Assembly: GCA_025175895.1 (NCBI GenBank)
Contig: CM045992.1
Location: 91,616,800-91,680,799, forward strand
Reading direction: 5' to 3'
DNA from: Wurfbainia villosa
Lineage: Eukaryota > Streptophyta > Magnoliopsida > Zingiberales > Zingiberaceae
DNA: 64,000 nucleotides
This document shows, piece by piece, positions 34,218 through 47,100 of the stretch; position 1 is the first letter of the stretch, and every line of letters starts with the position of its first letter. Below the pieces are notes generated by a model, which was given only the letters and a program-made list of their open reading frames with translations, ran no database searches and was not told the DNA's origin. The position numbers and the translations under genes are program-made.

Positions 34218-36696
34218 TGTTAGTTATATATGAGAGGTGTCCTAAGGCAATCACCTTATGGTTGTACCATTTATTTGATAAATGAAGATTCACTATTTGA
34301 GTATACATATTTTCATGTATTTGATTGGATCTTAAACTCATTTACTGAATGTATGCAATACGATTCACAACATGAGAGAATTTATGATTGAATCACAACT
34401 AGTGAGTATCTCTACATGTGTAATTGTGATGTATTAGAATTATCCCTAGTCGATGAATTGATGCATTCGGACGTCATCGATTCTGTTGAGACTAGCATGA
34501 GGTATACTTTTTGATTTATCCAAGCAGCTATTTCTCACTAGCTGGAGACATTGGGATGTCCGGAGTTAATCGTGGATGCTAGTTATGGTAACTAGTTCAT
34601 TGGAGTTGTGGGAACGTTCGTGACAGCTAGAGGGGGGTGAATAGCGTGTATGTCGTAGATGGAAGTCGTGTTGTGCTTGCTATAAATTGATTAGTGCGTA
34701 GCGAAAATAAAGCAATAACAAATACACATAAGCACAATAGACAACACGATATAATGTGGTTCGGAACTGAATGGTTCCTACTCCACGGATTGGGCTCTAA
34801 AGGCCCTAGCGATGCCAACACACACCACTATAACAAATAACTCCTCGGAACAATCCAGAGGTGGAGAAACCTCGTAAAAGTGGTTACAACAGTAATACTA
34901 AGCAAATACAATCAAATACAAATATTAAATGCAATACAAGTAAAGAAAACAACTTTACAAGAGCTTTTGATTGCTTGCTTTTGGTTGCTTGAAGAATAGC
35001 CTTGAAGGTCTGGATTGAAGCAGCAAATCCCCTCCAAATCACCTCAAGAACCATGCCAAAAATCCTCCCCCACGAACAGTTTTTATAACCTGCATTCGGG
35101 TTAATTTTTTGCCTAACAGTCGACTGATCGGGACCATCAGTCGACTGCCCCTGTGGTCGTTGTCTCACAACAGCATGAACCACGTCGGATAAGTCCAACG
35201 GATAGACCATCAGTCGACTGATGTCTCAATCAGTCAAGTGTTCATGTTGATCACTCGACTGGAGAACTCACTATGCCCGAATTCTTGATCGGATCGATCT
35301 CGGATCAATCGATTGCTCGAGGCCATCGATCGCCCATCTTTGCCGGGCAAATTGCTAGCCATCTTCTCATGATCAAACCCTAGTTCACTCCTATCAGTCG
35401 ACTGACCATAGTCTTAGTCGACTACCCAATGCTGGCAGTCGACTGCTAGGCCATCTTCTCGCAGTCAAACCCTAGTTCACTCCTATCAGTCGACTGACCA
35501 TAGTCTTAGTCGACTGATACACCTCAAACATGAGGTTTTAACCCAAGTATGGTTCCCCTATACTTGCTAGACCATCCTTAGCCTAGACCTAAGGCTTCTA
35601 GCCACCTCCGTCAGTCTCACACCTATCGGATCCCTCCAAGTCATCCATGACTTGTTCATCCATACACTAGCCTTCAGGTGCTTCCATCGGCTATGTCATG
35701 CTAAGTTGATCTATACCGCCAAGGCACATTGGACTTACGCTGACAAGACTCCGCTTGGACTTTACGCCGCCAACCATTGGACTAATGCTACCAAGACTTC
35801 ACCCTTGGACTTTACGCCGCTAATATTCCCCTTGGACTTCTCAATTGCCAAGACTCAAGCTTGGACTTTCCCTTGCTAACCCATGTTGGACTTTCCATGC
35901 CAAGACCCATGCTTGGACTTTTCCTTACCAAGACCCATGCTTGGACTTTCCTTTGCCAACCCATGTTGGACTTTCCATGCCAAGACTCAAGCTTGAACTT
36001 TTCCTTGCCAAGACCCATGCTTGGACTTTCCTTTGCCAAACCCATGTTGGACTTTCCATGCCAAGACTCAAGCTTGGACTTTCCATGCCAAGTACACAAG
36101 ACTTGGACTTCTCCCATGACAATGATCAAACCATCGTCAAAACATCAAGTATGACCTGGGTTGGTTGCATCAGCAATCTCCCCAACACATATCAGACATC
36201 AATGTCAGACGTCAATGTCAAACATCAAAACACTACTCGAGTCAAACTCGAGTCTGGTCAATTGTGACCTGGGCCGACAGGAGTGACCAGCTGTAAGACT
36301 TCATATGGTTCTCTGTATATATGGATATGTCAATGAAGTTTTTATAGCAACTTAAGTGTGATGTTCCTTCGACTTGAGGTATTCAAGTCATCCTGGTCAC
36401 GAAGACTTATGCTTTGACGTCTTATGTAAGCATCTCCGAGGAGATGTGGACTCGGGATGATTGGGTATAAGTCAAAGTGGTTGAAGGTGTTTGAATAGCC
36501 TACAGAGGATTCACCGCTCCTTGCGAGGAGATGTATACCCTATGGCCTCTCATCGGATTATCACTAAAGCCTTTGGCCAAAGCATTACATGTTTAGAGTA
36601 TGGTACTCTTGGATGAACCAATAACCGTTTGGAGAATGTGTTCTTTATAAAAACATGGCTTAAGGGTTTTTCATGTAGAATTAATTGGTTCAAGGG
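34218..36696 (+). repeat. 5' LTR of beta element K, first part (split by solo delta LTR)
   Basis: Starts TGTTAGTTATATATGAGAGG, the beta LTR start also seen at the right end of J (minus strand, 58150). 34218-34606 and 36280-36696 are collinear with J's LTRs: ACATTGGGATGTCCGGAGTTAATCG, then AAGACTTCATATGGTTCTCTG and the TTTGGCCAAAGCATTACATG part. It stops at 36696, where H is inserted (AAGGG), and continues at 62682. Confidence 0.88.
34607..36279 (-). mobile_element. Solo LTR of the delta family inside the K 5' LTR
   Basis: 1673 bases with perfect GGAGT duplications (34602-34606 and 36280-36284). On the minus strand it starts TGTCGGCCCAGG and ends TTCCCACA, so both termini differ from G (TGTTGGTGC...CCTAACA), but the body matches: CTTGGACTTT repeats at 35720-36110, CAGTCGACTG palindromes at 35118-35500 and the CACCCCCCTCTAG end. 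No internal region is present. Confidence 0.9.
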
Positions 36697-38241
36697 TGTA
36701 GAGGAAGTGTTGACCGCTAGAGGGGGTGAATAGCATTGTGCTCGTATGATGGAATTTGATCGTGCTTGTCTCTACAATTTTCGTTAGCGCGCAGCAGAAT
36801 AATAATAAAGCAATAACGAAATAGACAAACACAAATACACCAATACATAAGTATTTAATGTGGTTCGAAACCAAATGGCTCCTACTCCACGGATCGAGCT
36901 CTAAAGAGCTCTAGTGATGCACACGCAACTACTAATCACAAATAACTCCTTCTCGGAACAATCTGGAGGCGGAGAAACCTCGTACAAGTGATCTTACAAT
37001 AGTAAGAAATAAATACAAGCAAAATACACTACAAATACAAAAGACAAGTAAAGAAAACTTTACAACACTTTGCTTTTGATTGCTTGAATGCTTGGTTGCT
37101 TGACTTGCACTTGGAGACCCTGATTTGCAGCAACAAATCGCCCCAAAAACTCTCAAGAATTGGATGTGATTTCCTCCTCCACGAGCTCCATTTAAAGCTT
37201 CTGTATGGTCTGGAAATCATCGATCATTCGACTGCTCGAGACCATCAGTCGACTGATGACACTCTTGCTGTGAGACAACGATATAATCCACTCTAGAAAA
37301 ATTCAATAGATAGGACATCAGTCCATTGATCATGTCCATCAGTTGACTGATGAAGCCTTCACTCGACTGCTAACCTTGCGGTCGAGTCTCGACTCCGATG
37401 CATGCGAATTCTCGAGCACGATCTGATCACACGATCGATCGCCGAGCCGATGATCGCCCACATCCGCAATCGATCTGACACTTCCATGATCGAAACCCTA
37501 GTTGACTCACACCCGATCGACTACCATGACACTGAAAACATGAGGTTTTAACCCAAGTATGGTGCCCCCATACTTCCTAGACCACCCTTAGCCTAGACCT
37601 AAGCCTTCTAGCCACCTCCATCAGCCTCACGCCTCTCGGATCCCTCCAAGTCATCCATGACTTGTTCATCCATTGCACTAGCCTTCAGGTTCTTCCATCG
37701 GCTATGTCATGCTAACGGTGTCTACACCGCCAAGGCACATTGGACTTACGATGCCAAGACTCTCGCTTGGACTTTACGCCACCAACCATTGGACTTATGT
37801 TGCCAAGACTCCCGCTTGGACTTTACGCAACCAATATCAAACCCCTTGGACTTCTCAAATGCCAAGACTCAAGCTTGGACTTTCCCTAGCCAACCCATGT
37901 TGGACTTTCCATGCCAAGACCCATGCTTGGACTTTTCCTTGCCAAGACCCATGCTTGGACTTTAGATGCCAAGTACTCAAGACTTGTACTTTCCATGACA
38001 TGGTCAACTCCAGTCAACCATCAAAATCCCCCTCGAGTCAAACTCGAGTCCGGTCAATCATGACCCGGGTTGATTGTACCAACAATCTCCCTAAAATATT
38101 ACCAGACATCAATGTCAAACCTCCATGTCAAACACTTCCATGTCAAACATCAAAACATACCACTTCCATGTCAAACATCAAAACATCGCTCGAGTCAAAC
38201 TCGAGTCCAGTCAATCATGACCTAGGTCGATTGCACCAACA
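36697..38241 (-). repeat. 3' LTR of H
   Basis: 1545 bases, from TGTAGAGGAAG (left) to GATTGCACCAACA (right). On the minus strand it begins TGTTGGTGCAATC like G but ends CTTCCTCTACA. CTTGGACTTT repeats lie at 37740-38000. In 37400-37540 most CAGTCGACTG motifs seen in the H 5' LTR are replaced by CGATCG-like strings. Confidence 0.92.
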
Positions 38242-38255
38242 ATCTCCCCCATTTT
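38242..38255 (-). other. Polypurine tract of H
   Basis: The minus strand reads AAAATGGGGGAGAT directly before the 3' LTR, matching the tract of G. Confidence 0.78.
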
Positions 38256-40158
38256 GATGTTTAAAAAAAACACATACCTTTGAGTTAGAACACTAACTCA
38301 AATCTCCTTACCAATTATCCCAAATTGGTAATTCCAAACATTCTCCCCAATTCTCCGAATTGACAATTGATAACATCAATTGATAACACTCTCCATAACA
38401 TTCTCCCCCAAAACATTCTCCTTCTTTTTTACTAACATCAAAAAGGTTTTCTCTCCAAGGAGGTCAATGTCTCATGTCCCAATGAGATCTTACAATCTCC
38501 CCCTTGGTTCAAAAATACCTTGGGTGCCTACCATCTTCCTAGTGATAAGTCTCATATCACTCAAGAGAGGCAATCCTATACACTCTCCCAATTTCCAAAT
38601 TCGGTATCTCAAAATTCCATTTTCCTCCTCATGAGGAAAAATACCATCCATCATCCCATGATGGATACCTCCCCTAAAGTCTTGCTCCCCCTTCACCATT
38701 GCACCAACAATGTCCTTGGGAAGTCCCTAAGCCAATAGGAACTTTAAACCATCAAAATTAAGGCCTAAAGTTCAACATTGAACTTTTCCTCACCTTAAAA
38801 TTGATACAAACCCTAAACAACTCTCCTAATCCATATCCAATGGATTTTCACCCTTTCTAATGCTTCCCAAAGCATATCCTAGGGTTAGGAGTGGTTAGGG
38901 AACCATACCATAGCTGAAATGGGGTTAAACATTCTTGTTTTACCCGAAATCAGCATAGGCAGTCGAGTCCTTCAGAAATCAATTGACTGTCGTGCCCATC
39001 AGTCAACTGCCAACAAGGGCAGTCGACTGATAACTAAAAAATTCGATTTTCAGTTATCAGAGTTGAGTTTCAGAAATACATAAATAATTATATGTATATC
39101 AAAAAATCATTAAAATTCATATGTATAATACTTATGACTAATACAATGGGTTAAAAATGATAGAAAAATATTTTACCCATAAAATATTTAAATCGATACA
39201 AAATTCAAAAGTAAAAAAAAACTTCAAAGTTTTAGCTCACTTTGTATCAATTTCATCAATGGTGATTGCTATCAAAAGATAGACTTCACCAAGGTTTTCT
39301 AAAAGGATTTTAAAATATTTTTAAAACCTTATTTTGGATCATATTCCTTGGGCTTAATGTACATGACTTGTACACAAGCTTTCCCAATGATCCACCTTTA
39401 GTTAAAGATGAGTTTTAGTTCATCTAGATGCAAAAACTATGCACCTTGAACTTAACTCATATCCTATCATCTCACATGCATCTAGGGTGTATAAATACAC
39501 ATACATTTCAATTTAATGTGAGATGTGGGTTTTTGGTTCATCTTAAACTAAAGCCTCATGCATTTTCTAAGGCAACACTACTTGATTCCCTTATAAATGG
39601 GACTCCAAGTCATGCCATTGTCCTTAAATCAATTTTCATTAACTTAAATGCACGAATGATCATGGAATAAATGATATCAATAATTAAGCATGGCCAATGA
39701 TTATGATGTCATGGCATATGATATAATCTAAAAACACATGACATTAATCCTTAATCCTACACATAATCAAGACATATAAATGATAAAAATAAATATGATG
39801 TCATGACATGTATGACAAATCAAGCATGACACATAAAATGTATAGGTATTATAATACCTAAATTTTAATATTTGTTGCCATTTGATATAATTAAGTATAT
39901 TTTGCCATATTACCTAAATTTCCCAAAATGTGCCAAAAACCCAAAATGGCACACCAAGACCTCTAAACCTAAATTGTGCCAATTTAATTGATTTTTCATA
40001 ATTCAAAGAATGTATTGGCACATCCCAAAATCTGTTAGGATCATAATATCAACTCTATTTCCAAGGTATCCATAACCTTGAAAATTACCTAAAGTACCAC
40101 CTTTACCATGGTTGAGTTAACTACCCATCCAATTAAAGTTGTCACACCCTAAACCCAT
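38256..40158 (-). other. Gene-free region of H between gag and 3' LTR
   Basis: Collinear on the minus strand with 27950-30649 of G but about 800 bases shorter. It holds fewer palindromes (one clear CAGTCGACTG near 39020). No pol motif is visible. Confidence 0.7.
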
Positions 40159-40594
40159 CTAGCATGAATCGATCACGCTATTAGGAACCCATAACCTATT
40201 TGAGCTGTTAGGGTTTACTAGGTATTCCTTAGGGATAACCTCCCTAGATACCTTCCTAATGACCCTTCTAGGCTTGTTAGCCTTGGTCATTTTGGTCTTA
40301 CCATGGTTAACTCTAGGGGTGACTCCCCTTGTAACCTTCTTAGTTGCTTCCCTATGTTTCCTTAAAACCCTAGCCACTAGGCACATACCTTGGTCAACCT
40401 TAGGAATGACTTCCCTATTGACCTTGGTCTTCCTAGACCTAGTTTGTATTCCATAATCAAATGAAACACTATGATAAGCCACCTTAGGCTTAGGTTTGTG
40501 ACCCAAACCTTTCTTGCCCTTGGTTGACTCTTGTCTCCTATGCCCTAGATTTTGACTTTGACTTCTAGACCCTTTACTTTGACCATTTGACCCT
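40159..40594 (-). pseudogene. H gag, C-terminal part
   Basis: The minus strand reads the basic C-terminus of the delta Gag (HKPKPKVAYHSVSFDYG..., KANKPRRVIRKVSREVIPKE, NSVIDSC), very close to the end of the G Gag. Together with 58668-59948 it makes one gag split by copy C. Confidence 0.88.
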
Positions 40595-41500
40595 TGTTGG
40601 GATGTATACTGAAAAGTCTATCTTTTGTATGAACATCTTTATTTTTGAAATAAGAATCACATGATCATTGTTTGCATATTTATGGTTATGCATATTGTCT
40701 AATACGTTACATTGTAGATAACATGGTGTGTAGTGTCACACGGGAGATCATATTATCAGTTCCTTGTAAAGTATAAGTAAAGGCTCACAACCGAGATGGT
40801 TATGGACAAACCATTGGTATGGTTGTAGTGTGATTTGGTATTAGTCTGTCTTGACTATAGAATTATACTAGTATACTTTGTGTGTATTGAGCAGGACCGA
40901 CTTAGAGGTGATTGGATTTATTGTTGACTACATAATTGAATCGGACCTCGAATATTATGGTGTACATGCTCTTAATCCCGATATAATAACGGGTACATAT
41001 ACTTAGTATCTATTTCTTTGATTTACCAATGGACGAGATTTATAGAGTAAATTGATAGGCTCGATAAGTTGGGAAATGATATTATTTATATGGTGTGTCA
41101 TTGATTATAGTAGAAAACTGTGTCCTATATATTAGGATGATGATGTCCCCTTGAGGAGCTCATAAGGTTCATCATGTAAACCCTGCAGGTGGACTTGGTC
41201 CGGCATGATGATAAGGCTGAGTGGTACTACTCATGGAGTTAGATGTTGATTCATTAATTGTCAATAAATTAATTAATCGATGGATATTCGAGATCTTAAA
41301 CACGGGGAGATATTTGTACAATTAATATATGGAGCCCATATTTATTTATGGGGGTTGGTGAGGTAGATCAATGATAATCCTCTAGTGGAATGGATTATCA
41401 TTAATGGATCGGACTTTATGTGGGTCAGATCCATTGGGTGGCCAAGATCCAACTCCTCCTCATGGTCCCTATTGTAGCCTATTAAAACCCTCATGAAGCC

Positions 41501-41656
41501 TAGATCCAATGGTGGAGATTAAATCTCTAGGTCCATTGGTGGAGATTAAATCTCTAGATCTGACGGTGGAGATTAAATCCCTAAATCCGACGGTGGAGAT
41601 TAAATCTCTAGATCCGATGGTGGAGATTAAATCTCTAGATCCGACGGTGGAGATTG
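41501..41656 (+). repeat. 27-base tandem repeat in the C 5' LTR
   Basis: Six units with exact 27-base spacing (core TAGATCCGACGGTGGAGATT). It lies directly upstream of the TATA box. The repetitive frames (VEIKSLDPT units) come from this repeat and are not genes. Confidence 0.92.
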
Positions 41657-41678
41657 AAAGGAGGCTTAAGCCTAACTC

Positions 41679-41686
41679 TATAAATA
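41679..41686 (+). promoter_or_regulatory. TATA box in the C 5' LTR
   Basis: TATAAATA about 23 bases after the minisatellite, at the same place as in B. Confidence 0.62.
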
Positions 41687-42530
41687 AGGAAGAGGCTTGG
41701 GCGGCAAGATGATCTTGGTGATTAGGGTTTAGGAGTGGGCGGCAACATAAGAAGATTAGGGTTTGGCTTCTCTTGGGCGAAAAACCTAAGGTGTGCTTCT
41801 CTTGGCCGGCGGCTACTTGGAGATTAGGGTTTGTCCCTTGGTTCTCCTTGGCCGGCACCACCCTCTTCTTCTGCATATTCATTGCCGGCGCCTTCACCTA
41901 TTTATCCTTGTCCGGCAGCAACAAGAACTCCTCTTGTTGGCCGGCGCCCACTTCTTCCTCTCCCTCTCCTTGGTCGGCGACAACAATTCTTAGAGGATTG
42001 TTGGTCGGCACTAGATAGGAGAAGAAGGGAGCGTGTGTCTTCCCTTTGTTCGGAGCAAGCAAGGAAGGGAAGCTAGTGATCTAGGAGGCTTCAACTCTTG
42101 GAGGATCATTGCCCACACAACGTCTAAGAGGAGGATAGGACATACAATAGAAGACTTTAAGGTAAGCAAGAGGTATAATTCTTGTTTTGCTTTCCTTTTG
42201 TTTCTTTGTATATTGTATGTATTGTATGTGGCTAATTTACTTGGACCCCGAAGACAAACACAAAAACCGGCAATCCGTACATCGTCTATTCCACGGCTAA
42301 TCAAAGAAAAGAGGTAGGTTACTTGAACAACAAGTTTGTTCAAGCGACCGCTCTAATCGAATAGCACGACGATGGATCGGTTGCTTCGGTAATCACTCTT
42401 CGTCTAGGATTAATTTTTTTAATTCAGGGACGTCGATGGGATCGCCATGCATAAGCGACCGAGTTGAAGTGGGAAGCGAAGTTTCCACCTTCAAGTGGTG
42501 TCAGAGCTTCGGTTCCGCAAAACCTTCAAG

Positions 42531-42545
42531 TGGTATCAGAGCCAC
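42531..42545 (+). other. Primer binding site of copy C
   Basis: TGGTATCAGAGCCAC, two bases after the LTR end. A near copy (TGGTGTCAGAGC) lies inside the LTR about 40 bases upstream. Confidence 0.88.
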
Positions 42546-43567
42546 GGTTTCTGGTTTTGTGTGTTTAGGATTTGGTTACTTTTATACACTTTTCATATAT
42601 TATATGTGCCGGATAATAGTAGGATGTGCGTAGGTTAACTTTTTGGTTGTAGGCATAAGATCCAACTATTATGGCCATATGTGTGTATGTGATTGTATGT
42701 GTGTAATTGTATATTATTTGAATCCTCGGGGTTGACGAGGCTAGTATTTAATTTTTATAATTAAGTATGACATTGTTTAGCCACTCTTTTTATTTTAGTT
42801 TACTTTCGATCTAGATTTCATATATATTCCTTCGTGGAGTATAGGATCGATGGATGTAAATTAAAATAGTTTTTCTCGGCTCGGATCTCCAGATGGCTTG
42901 TACATGGCGTAGGGAGGAGCGGACGAGATGGCGATACGACGAGAGGCATATTAAAGAACAAAAGCCATAATAGTTGGAAAATATATTTTTTTCATATTTA
43001 TTTCTTTTTGTTTGATATGCATGCCGTAGGCTAGGAAAATTCCTCAATTTTAAATTACTAAGTGGGAGAGGGATATTTTTATAAATTCCTACGGCCTCCA
43101 TTACGATTTGACATGTGATGCAAACAAACTTGCGCATCGGCTCTGAGTGCCTTCTTCCCCATCGGATGAGTTTGTTTGCGGATCACAGTGTCGAATATGG
43201 TTATAGGAAATTATTAAGGAACGTATGTACTTCCGCATCGGAAGGTACATAACCCAAGATAATTGCTTTGGTACCGAGTAATGGTGAACACTTAGATGCA
43301 AATAGGAGTATCCTCCCCATCGGAGTCACTGCTTTTATTTGTAGGGCCAAAGAGGAACCAACTATTAATTTTATTTGTTAAAAAGTTAGGTTGACAAGAT
43401 AATAAAATTAATGGGTAAAACCTCCTCTTACTAATGTAGAATTCATATACGTCCACACTATCGTGACATACGATATTCTCGGTGTTTTGAGGTGTTGGTT
43501 GATTTTAAAATTTTATTGTTTGAGGAATCAATAATTTTTTAAAATCTAATATTTTGATCTATGTGAT
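42546..43567 (+). other. Untranslated leader of copy C
   Basis: About 1 kb, collinear with the A and B leaders, with no supported gene. The position of the B gag ATG is changed here (ATG to ATT in CAAAAATTATTTTC), so the normal start is lost. Confidence 0.7.
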
Positions 43568-43585
43568 TCTTAGGTTTTTTCAAAA

Positions 43586-44150
43586 ATTATTTTCAATCCA
43601 CTTGTTGTGATACTAAAAGAGAATAAACTTACTGGACCAAATTATGTTGATTGGAAAAAGAATCTTGATATTGTCTTGACTGTTGAGGAGTACAAGTATG
43701 TACTCTTCGAAGAGTGTCCTCCTAAGCCTGCGAATGAGCTGGAAGTCCTTGGAGCTGAGATCGATGGGGAAACCCAGGTCAATATCATTCTCCAGTCTCT
43801 ACCTAGGAGTTTTGAGCAGTTTCGCTTGAATTACAACATGAATAAGAGGTTGTATTCGTTGGCGGATCTTCTGACAGAACTCCAGGCAGCAGAAGGGCTT
43901 GCTCAGGCTCAGGCCATGGTTGCTCAGAAGGTTTCTACTTCTAAGTCGAAAGGCAAGAAGAAGAAGAAATAAGGTGGAGCAAAGGTGGTGGGAGGATCTC
44001 AGAGACGAGTGAAGAAGCCAAAAGGCAATTGCTTCACTTGCAAGTAGACTGGACATTGGAAGAAGGATTGTCCCAACCGGAAGCAGAACAAAGGTATATC
44101 CTTTGGTCTAGTAGTTGAAACATGTTTAGCGGTGTTATCTACCGGCACCT
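43586..44150 (+). pseudogene. Copy C gag with 91-codon internal deletion (start lost, stops)
   Basis: Reading continues in one frame with pol. The normal start codon is mutated. After CPPKP the sequence jumps to NELEVLGAEIDGETQ; 273 bases present in B are absent and the frame is kept. A TAA replaces a Gln codon at about 43970 and a TAG replaces another in the zinc knuckle near 44046 (CFTCK then stop then TGHWKKDC). The four zinc ligands CCHC are otherwise present. Confidence 0.87.
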
Positions 44151-47100
44151 GGTGTATAGATACGGGAGTCACTGATCATGTCTGCAATATTTTATAGGGA
44201 TTCCAGGAAACCAGACTACTAGATGAGGGGGAGATTACCGTTTACTTGGGTGATGCCACGAAGGTGGCGGCTATTGTAGTGGGAGATGTTTATTTGTCTT
44301 TTGAGAGGAATAAAATTTTGGTTCTGAAAAAATTCCTTTATGTACCTTTATTAAGAAAGAATTTGATTTCCGTTTCTAAATTATTTATGGATGGATATTC
44401 TATTTCTTTTAATGACAGAGTTGTTATAAAAAGGAATAGGGAGATTATCTGTTCTGGTGCATTGATAGGAAATTTATATACACTTGAACCAAAAGTTCCC
44501 ACGATGCAAATAGAAGTAAATAACTCATCTTCTAATTCCAAATAGAGAAAAGAACCTTCGAAGATGAACCAAACATATCTTTGGCATCTAAGGCTGGGTC
44601 ATATTAACCTAAGTAGAATTCAAAGGTTGATAGCTGATGGACCTCTGGGTTCATTACTGGTGGAAGATTTTCCAACCTGCGAATCTTGCTTGGAGGGTAA
44701 AATGACCAAGAGGCCTTTTAAAGCCAAGGGGTATAGAGCCAAAGATGTGTTGGAATTGGTTCATTCTGATTTGTGTGGTCCTATGTCTATCCAGGCAAGA
44801 GGTGGTTTTGAATATTTCGTCTCTTTCATATACGATTATTCGAGATATGGATACATTTACTTGATGCGCCACAAGTCTGAATGCTTTGACAAGTTCAAAG
44901 AATTCAATGCTGATGTGGAGAAACGTCAAGGTAAAAGTATCAAGACACTACGATCTGATCGTGGTAGTGAGTACCTCTTGGGAGAGTTTAGAAATTACTT
45001 ATCAAAGGCTGGGATTCAATCCCAATTGTCTGCACCTAGCACACCTTAGTAGAATGGTGTAGCAGAGCGAAGGAATAGGACTCTTATGAAGATGGTTAGA
45101 TCGATTATGAGTTATTCTGAGTAGCCAGATTCGTTCTGGGGGTATGCTCTAGATACGACAATATATATTTTGAACTTTGTACCATCTAAATCAGTGTCTT
45201 CTACTCCCACAAAATTATGGACTGGGCAAAAGCCTAGTCTGAGACATATTCAGATTTGGGGGAGTCCAGCACATGTGTTGAAGGCAGATGCTGGTAAGTT
45301 GGAACCTCGTACAGAAGTGTGCATGTTCGTTGGCTATCCTAGAGGAACGAAAGGTGATTTGTTTTATAGTCCTAGAGATCAAAGGGTGATCGTTAGCATG
45401 AACGCCAGATTTCTAGAGGAAGACTATGTGATGAACCACAAGCCCACGAGTAAGATTGTTCTGGAGGAATTGAGAGGGGAAGTCACTACTTCAGTATCAC
45501 CGGTTCAAGAGGATATACCACAAGTGACTGCACCGCGTGTCACAGAGGATACACAGGTGATATCTCGTCGTAGTGGGAGGGTTGTTAGACAGCCTGATAG
45601 ATTTATGTTCTTGGGAGAATCTTTTGATTTAGTCCTTGGCAAACATGAACCTGATCCCTGGACATATGACGAGGCGATCCAAGATAAAGACGTGGTATCT
45701 TGGCAAAGTGTGATAAATTCTGAGATAGAATCTATGGATTCAAATCAAGTCTGGGAGCTAGTAGAACCACCCAATGGTGTAAAAGCCATTGGATGCAAGT
45801 GAATCTACGAAAGGAAGAGAGGAATAGACGGGAAGGTTGAGACCTTCAAAGCGAGGTTTGTTGCGAATGGGTATACTCAGAAAGAGGGTATCGATTATGA
45901 GGAGAACTTTTCACCGGTAACCATGCTTAAGTCTATCCGGATTCTCTTATGTATTGCTTCTCATATGGATTATGAGGTATGGCAGATGGATGTCAAAACA
46001 GCTTTCCTTAATGGAAGTCTTAAGGAAAACATCTATATAAAGCAACCAGAGGGATTCATTGCAAAGGGCAAAGAGCATCTTGTGTGCAAGCTTAATCGAT
46101 CCATTTATGGATTGAAGCAAGCTTCGAAATCTTGGAACATCTGCTTTGATGAGGTAATCCAGTCTTATGGATTTATTCAAAGTTCGAATGATTCTTGTGT
46201 ATACAAGAGATGTGATGGAAACGTAATGGTATTTCTTGTACTATACGTAGATGACATTTTGTTAATTGGTAACAATGTTAAGGTGTTTTCGGACGTAAGG
46301 GTATGGTTGTCCAAACAGTTTGATATGAAGGACTTGGGAGAAGTGGGACACATCCTTGGGATCAAGGTTATACGGGATCGCAGGAAAAGGATGTTGTGCT
46401 TATCTCAAGCTTCATACATAGACACCATAATGGATCGTTTTAGCATGCAGAACTCCAAGAAAGGTTTTCTACCTTTCAGGCATGGCATTCCTTTATCTAA
46501 GCAGATGTGTCCTAGAACATCTAAGTAGATAGAAAAGATGAAGGTGGTTCCTTATGCTTTGGCAGTAGGAAGCCTCATGTATGTCATGCTATGTATGAGA
46601 TCGGATATCTGCTTTGTCGTGGGCATGGTCAGTAGATATCAGAGTAATCCAGGATAGGGACATTGGACTGCGGTAAAGCATATATTGAAGTACCTGAGAA
46701 TGACTAGGGATTATATGCTAGTTTATCAGGCAGACCAATTACTCCCTATGGGTTACACAGATTCTGACTTCCAATCAGATAGGGATAACAGTAAGTCTAC
46801 CTCAGGTTTTGTGTTTACTTTGGGTGGTGGAGCCATTGTATGGAGGAGTGTCAAGCAGAAATGTGTGGCGGACTCTACCATGGAAGTTGAGTATGTGGCA
46901 GCCTCTGAGGTGGCCAAAAAAGCTATATGGCTCAGGAACTTCTTGATGAACTTGGATGTGATTCCTGGTTTGCCCAGAACTATCACAATTTATTGTGATA
47001 ACAATGGTGCAGTTGCAAACTCGAAGGAACCACGAGCCCATAAGGCAAGTAAACACATAGAGCACAAGTACCACCTGATACAAGAGATCGTAAAGGAGGT

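Larger units (their letters stand above)
40595..42528 (+). repeat. 5' LTR of copy C
   Basis: 1934 bases, TGTTGGGATG to AAAACCTTCA. The last part reads CCTTCAAGTGGTGTCAGAGC, then GGTTCCGCAAAACCTTCA, so an extra LTR-end plus primer-binding-site copy precedes the true end. Copy B lacks this extension. Confidence 0.92.

Noticed and set aside
41509..41712. Repetitive open frame with VEIKSLDPT units (also at 48144 and on the other strand at 8781)
   Set aside because: It is the 27-base LTR minisatellite, whose length is a multiple of three and so stays open. No start context or conservation beyond the repeat.
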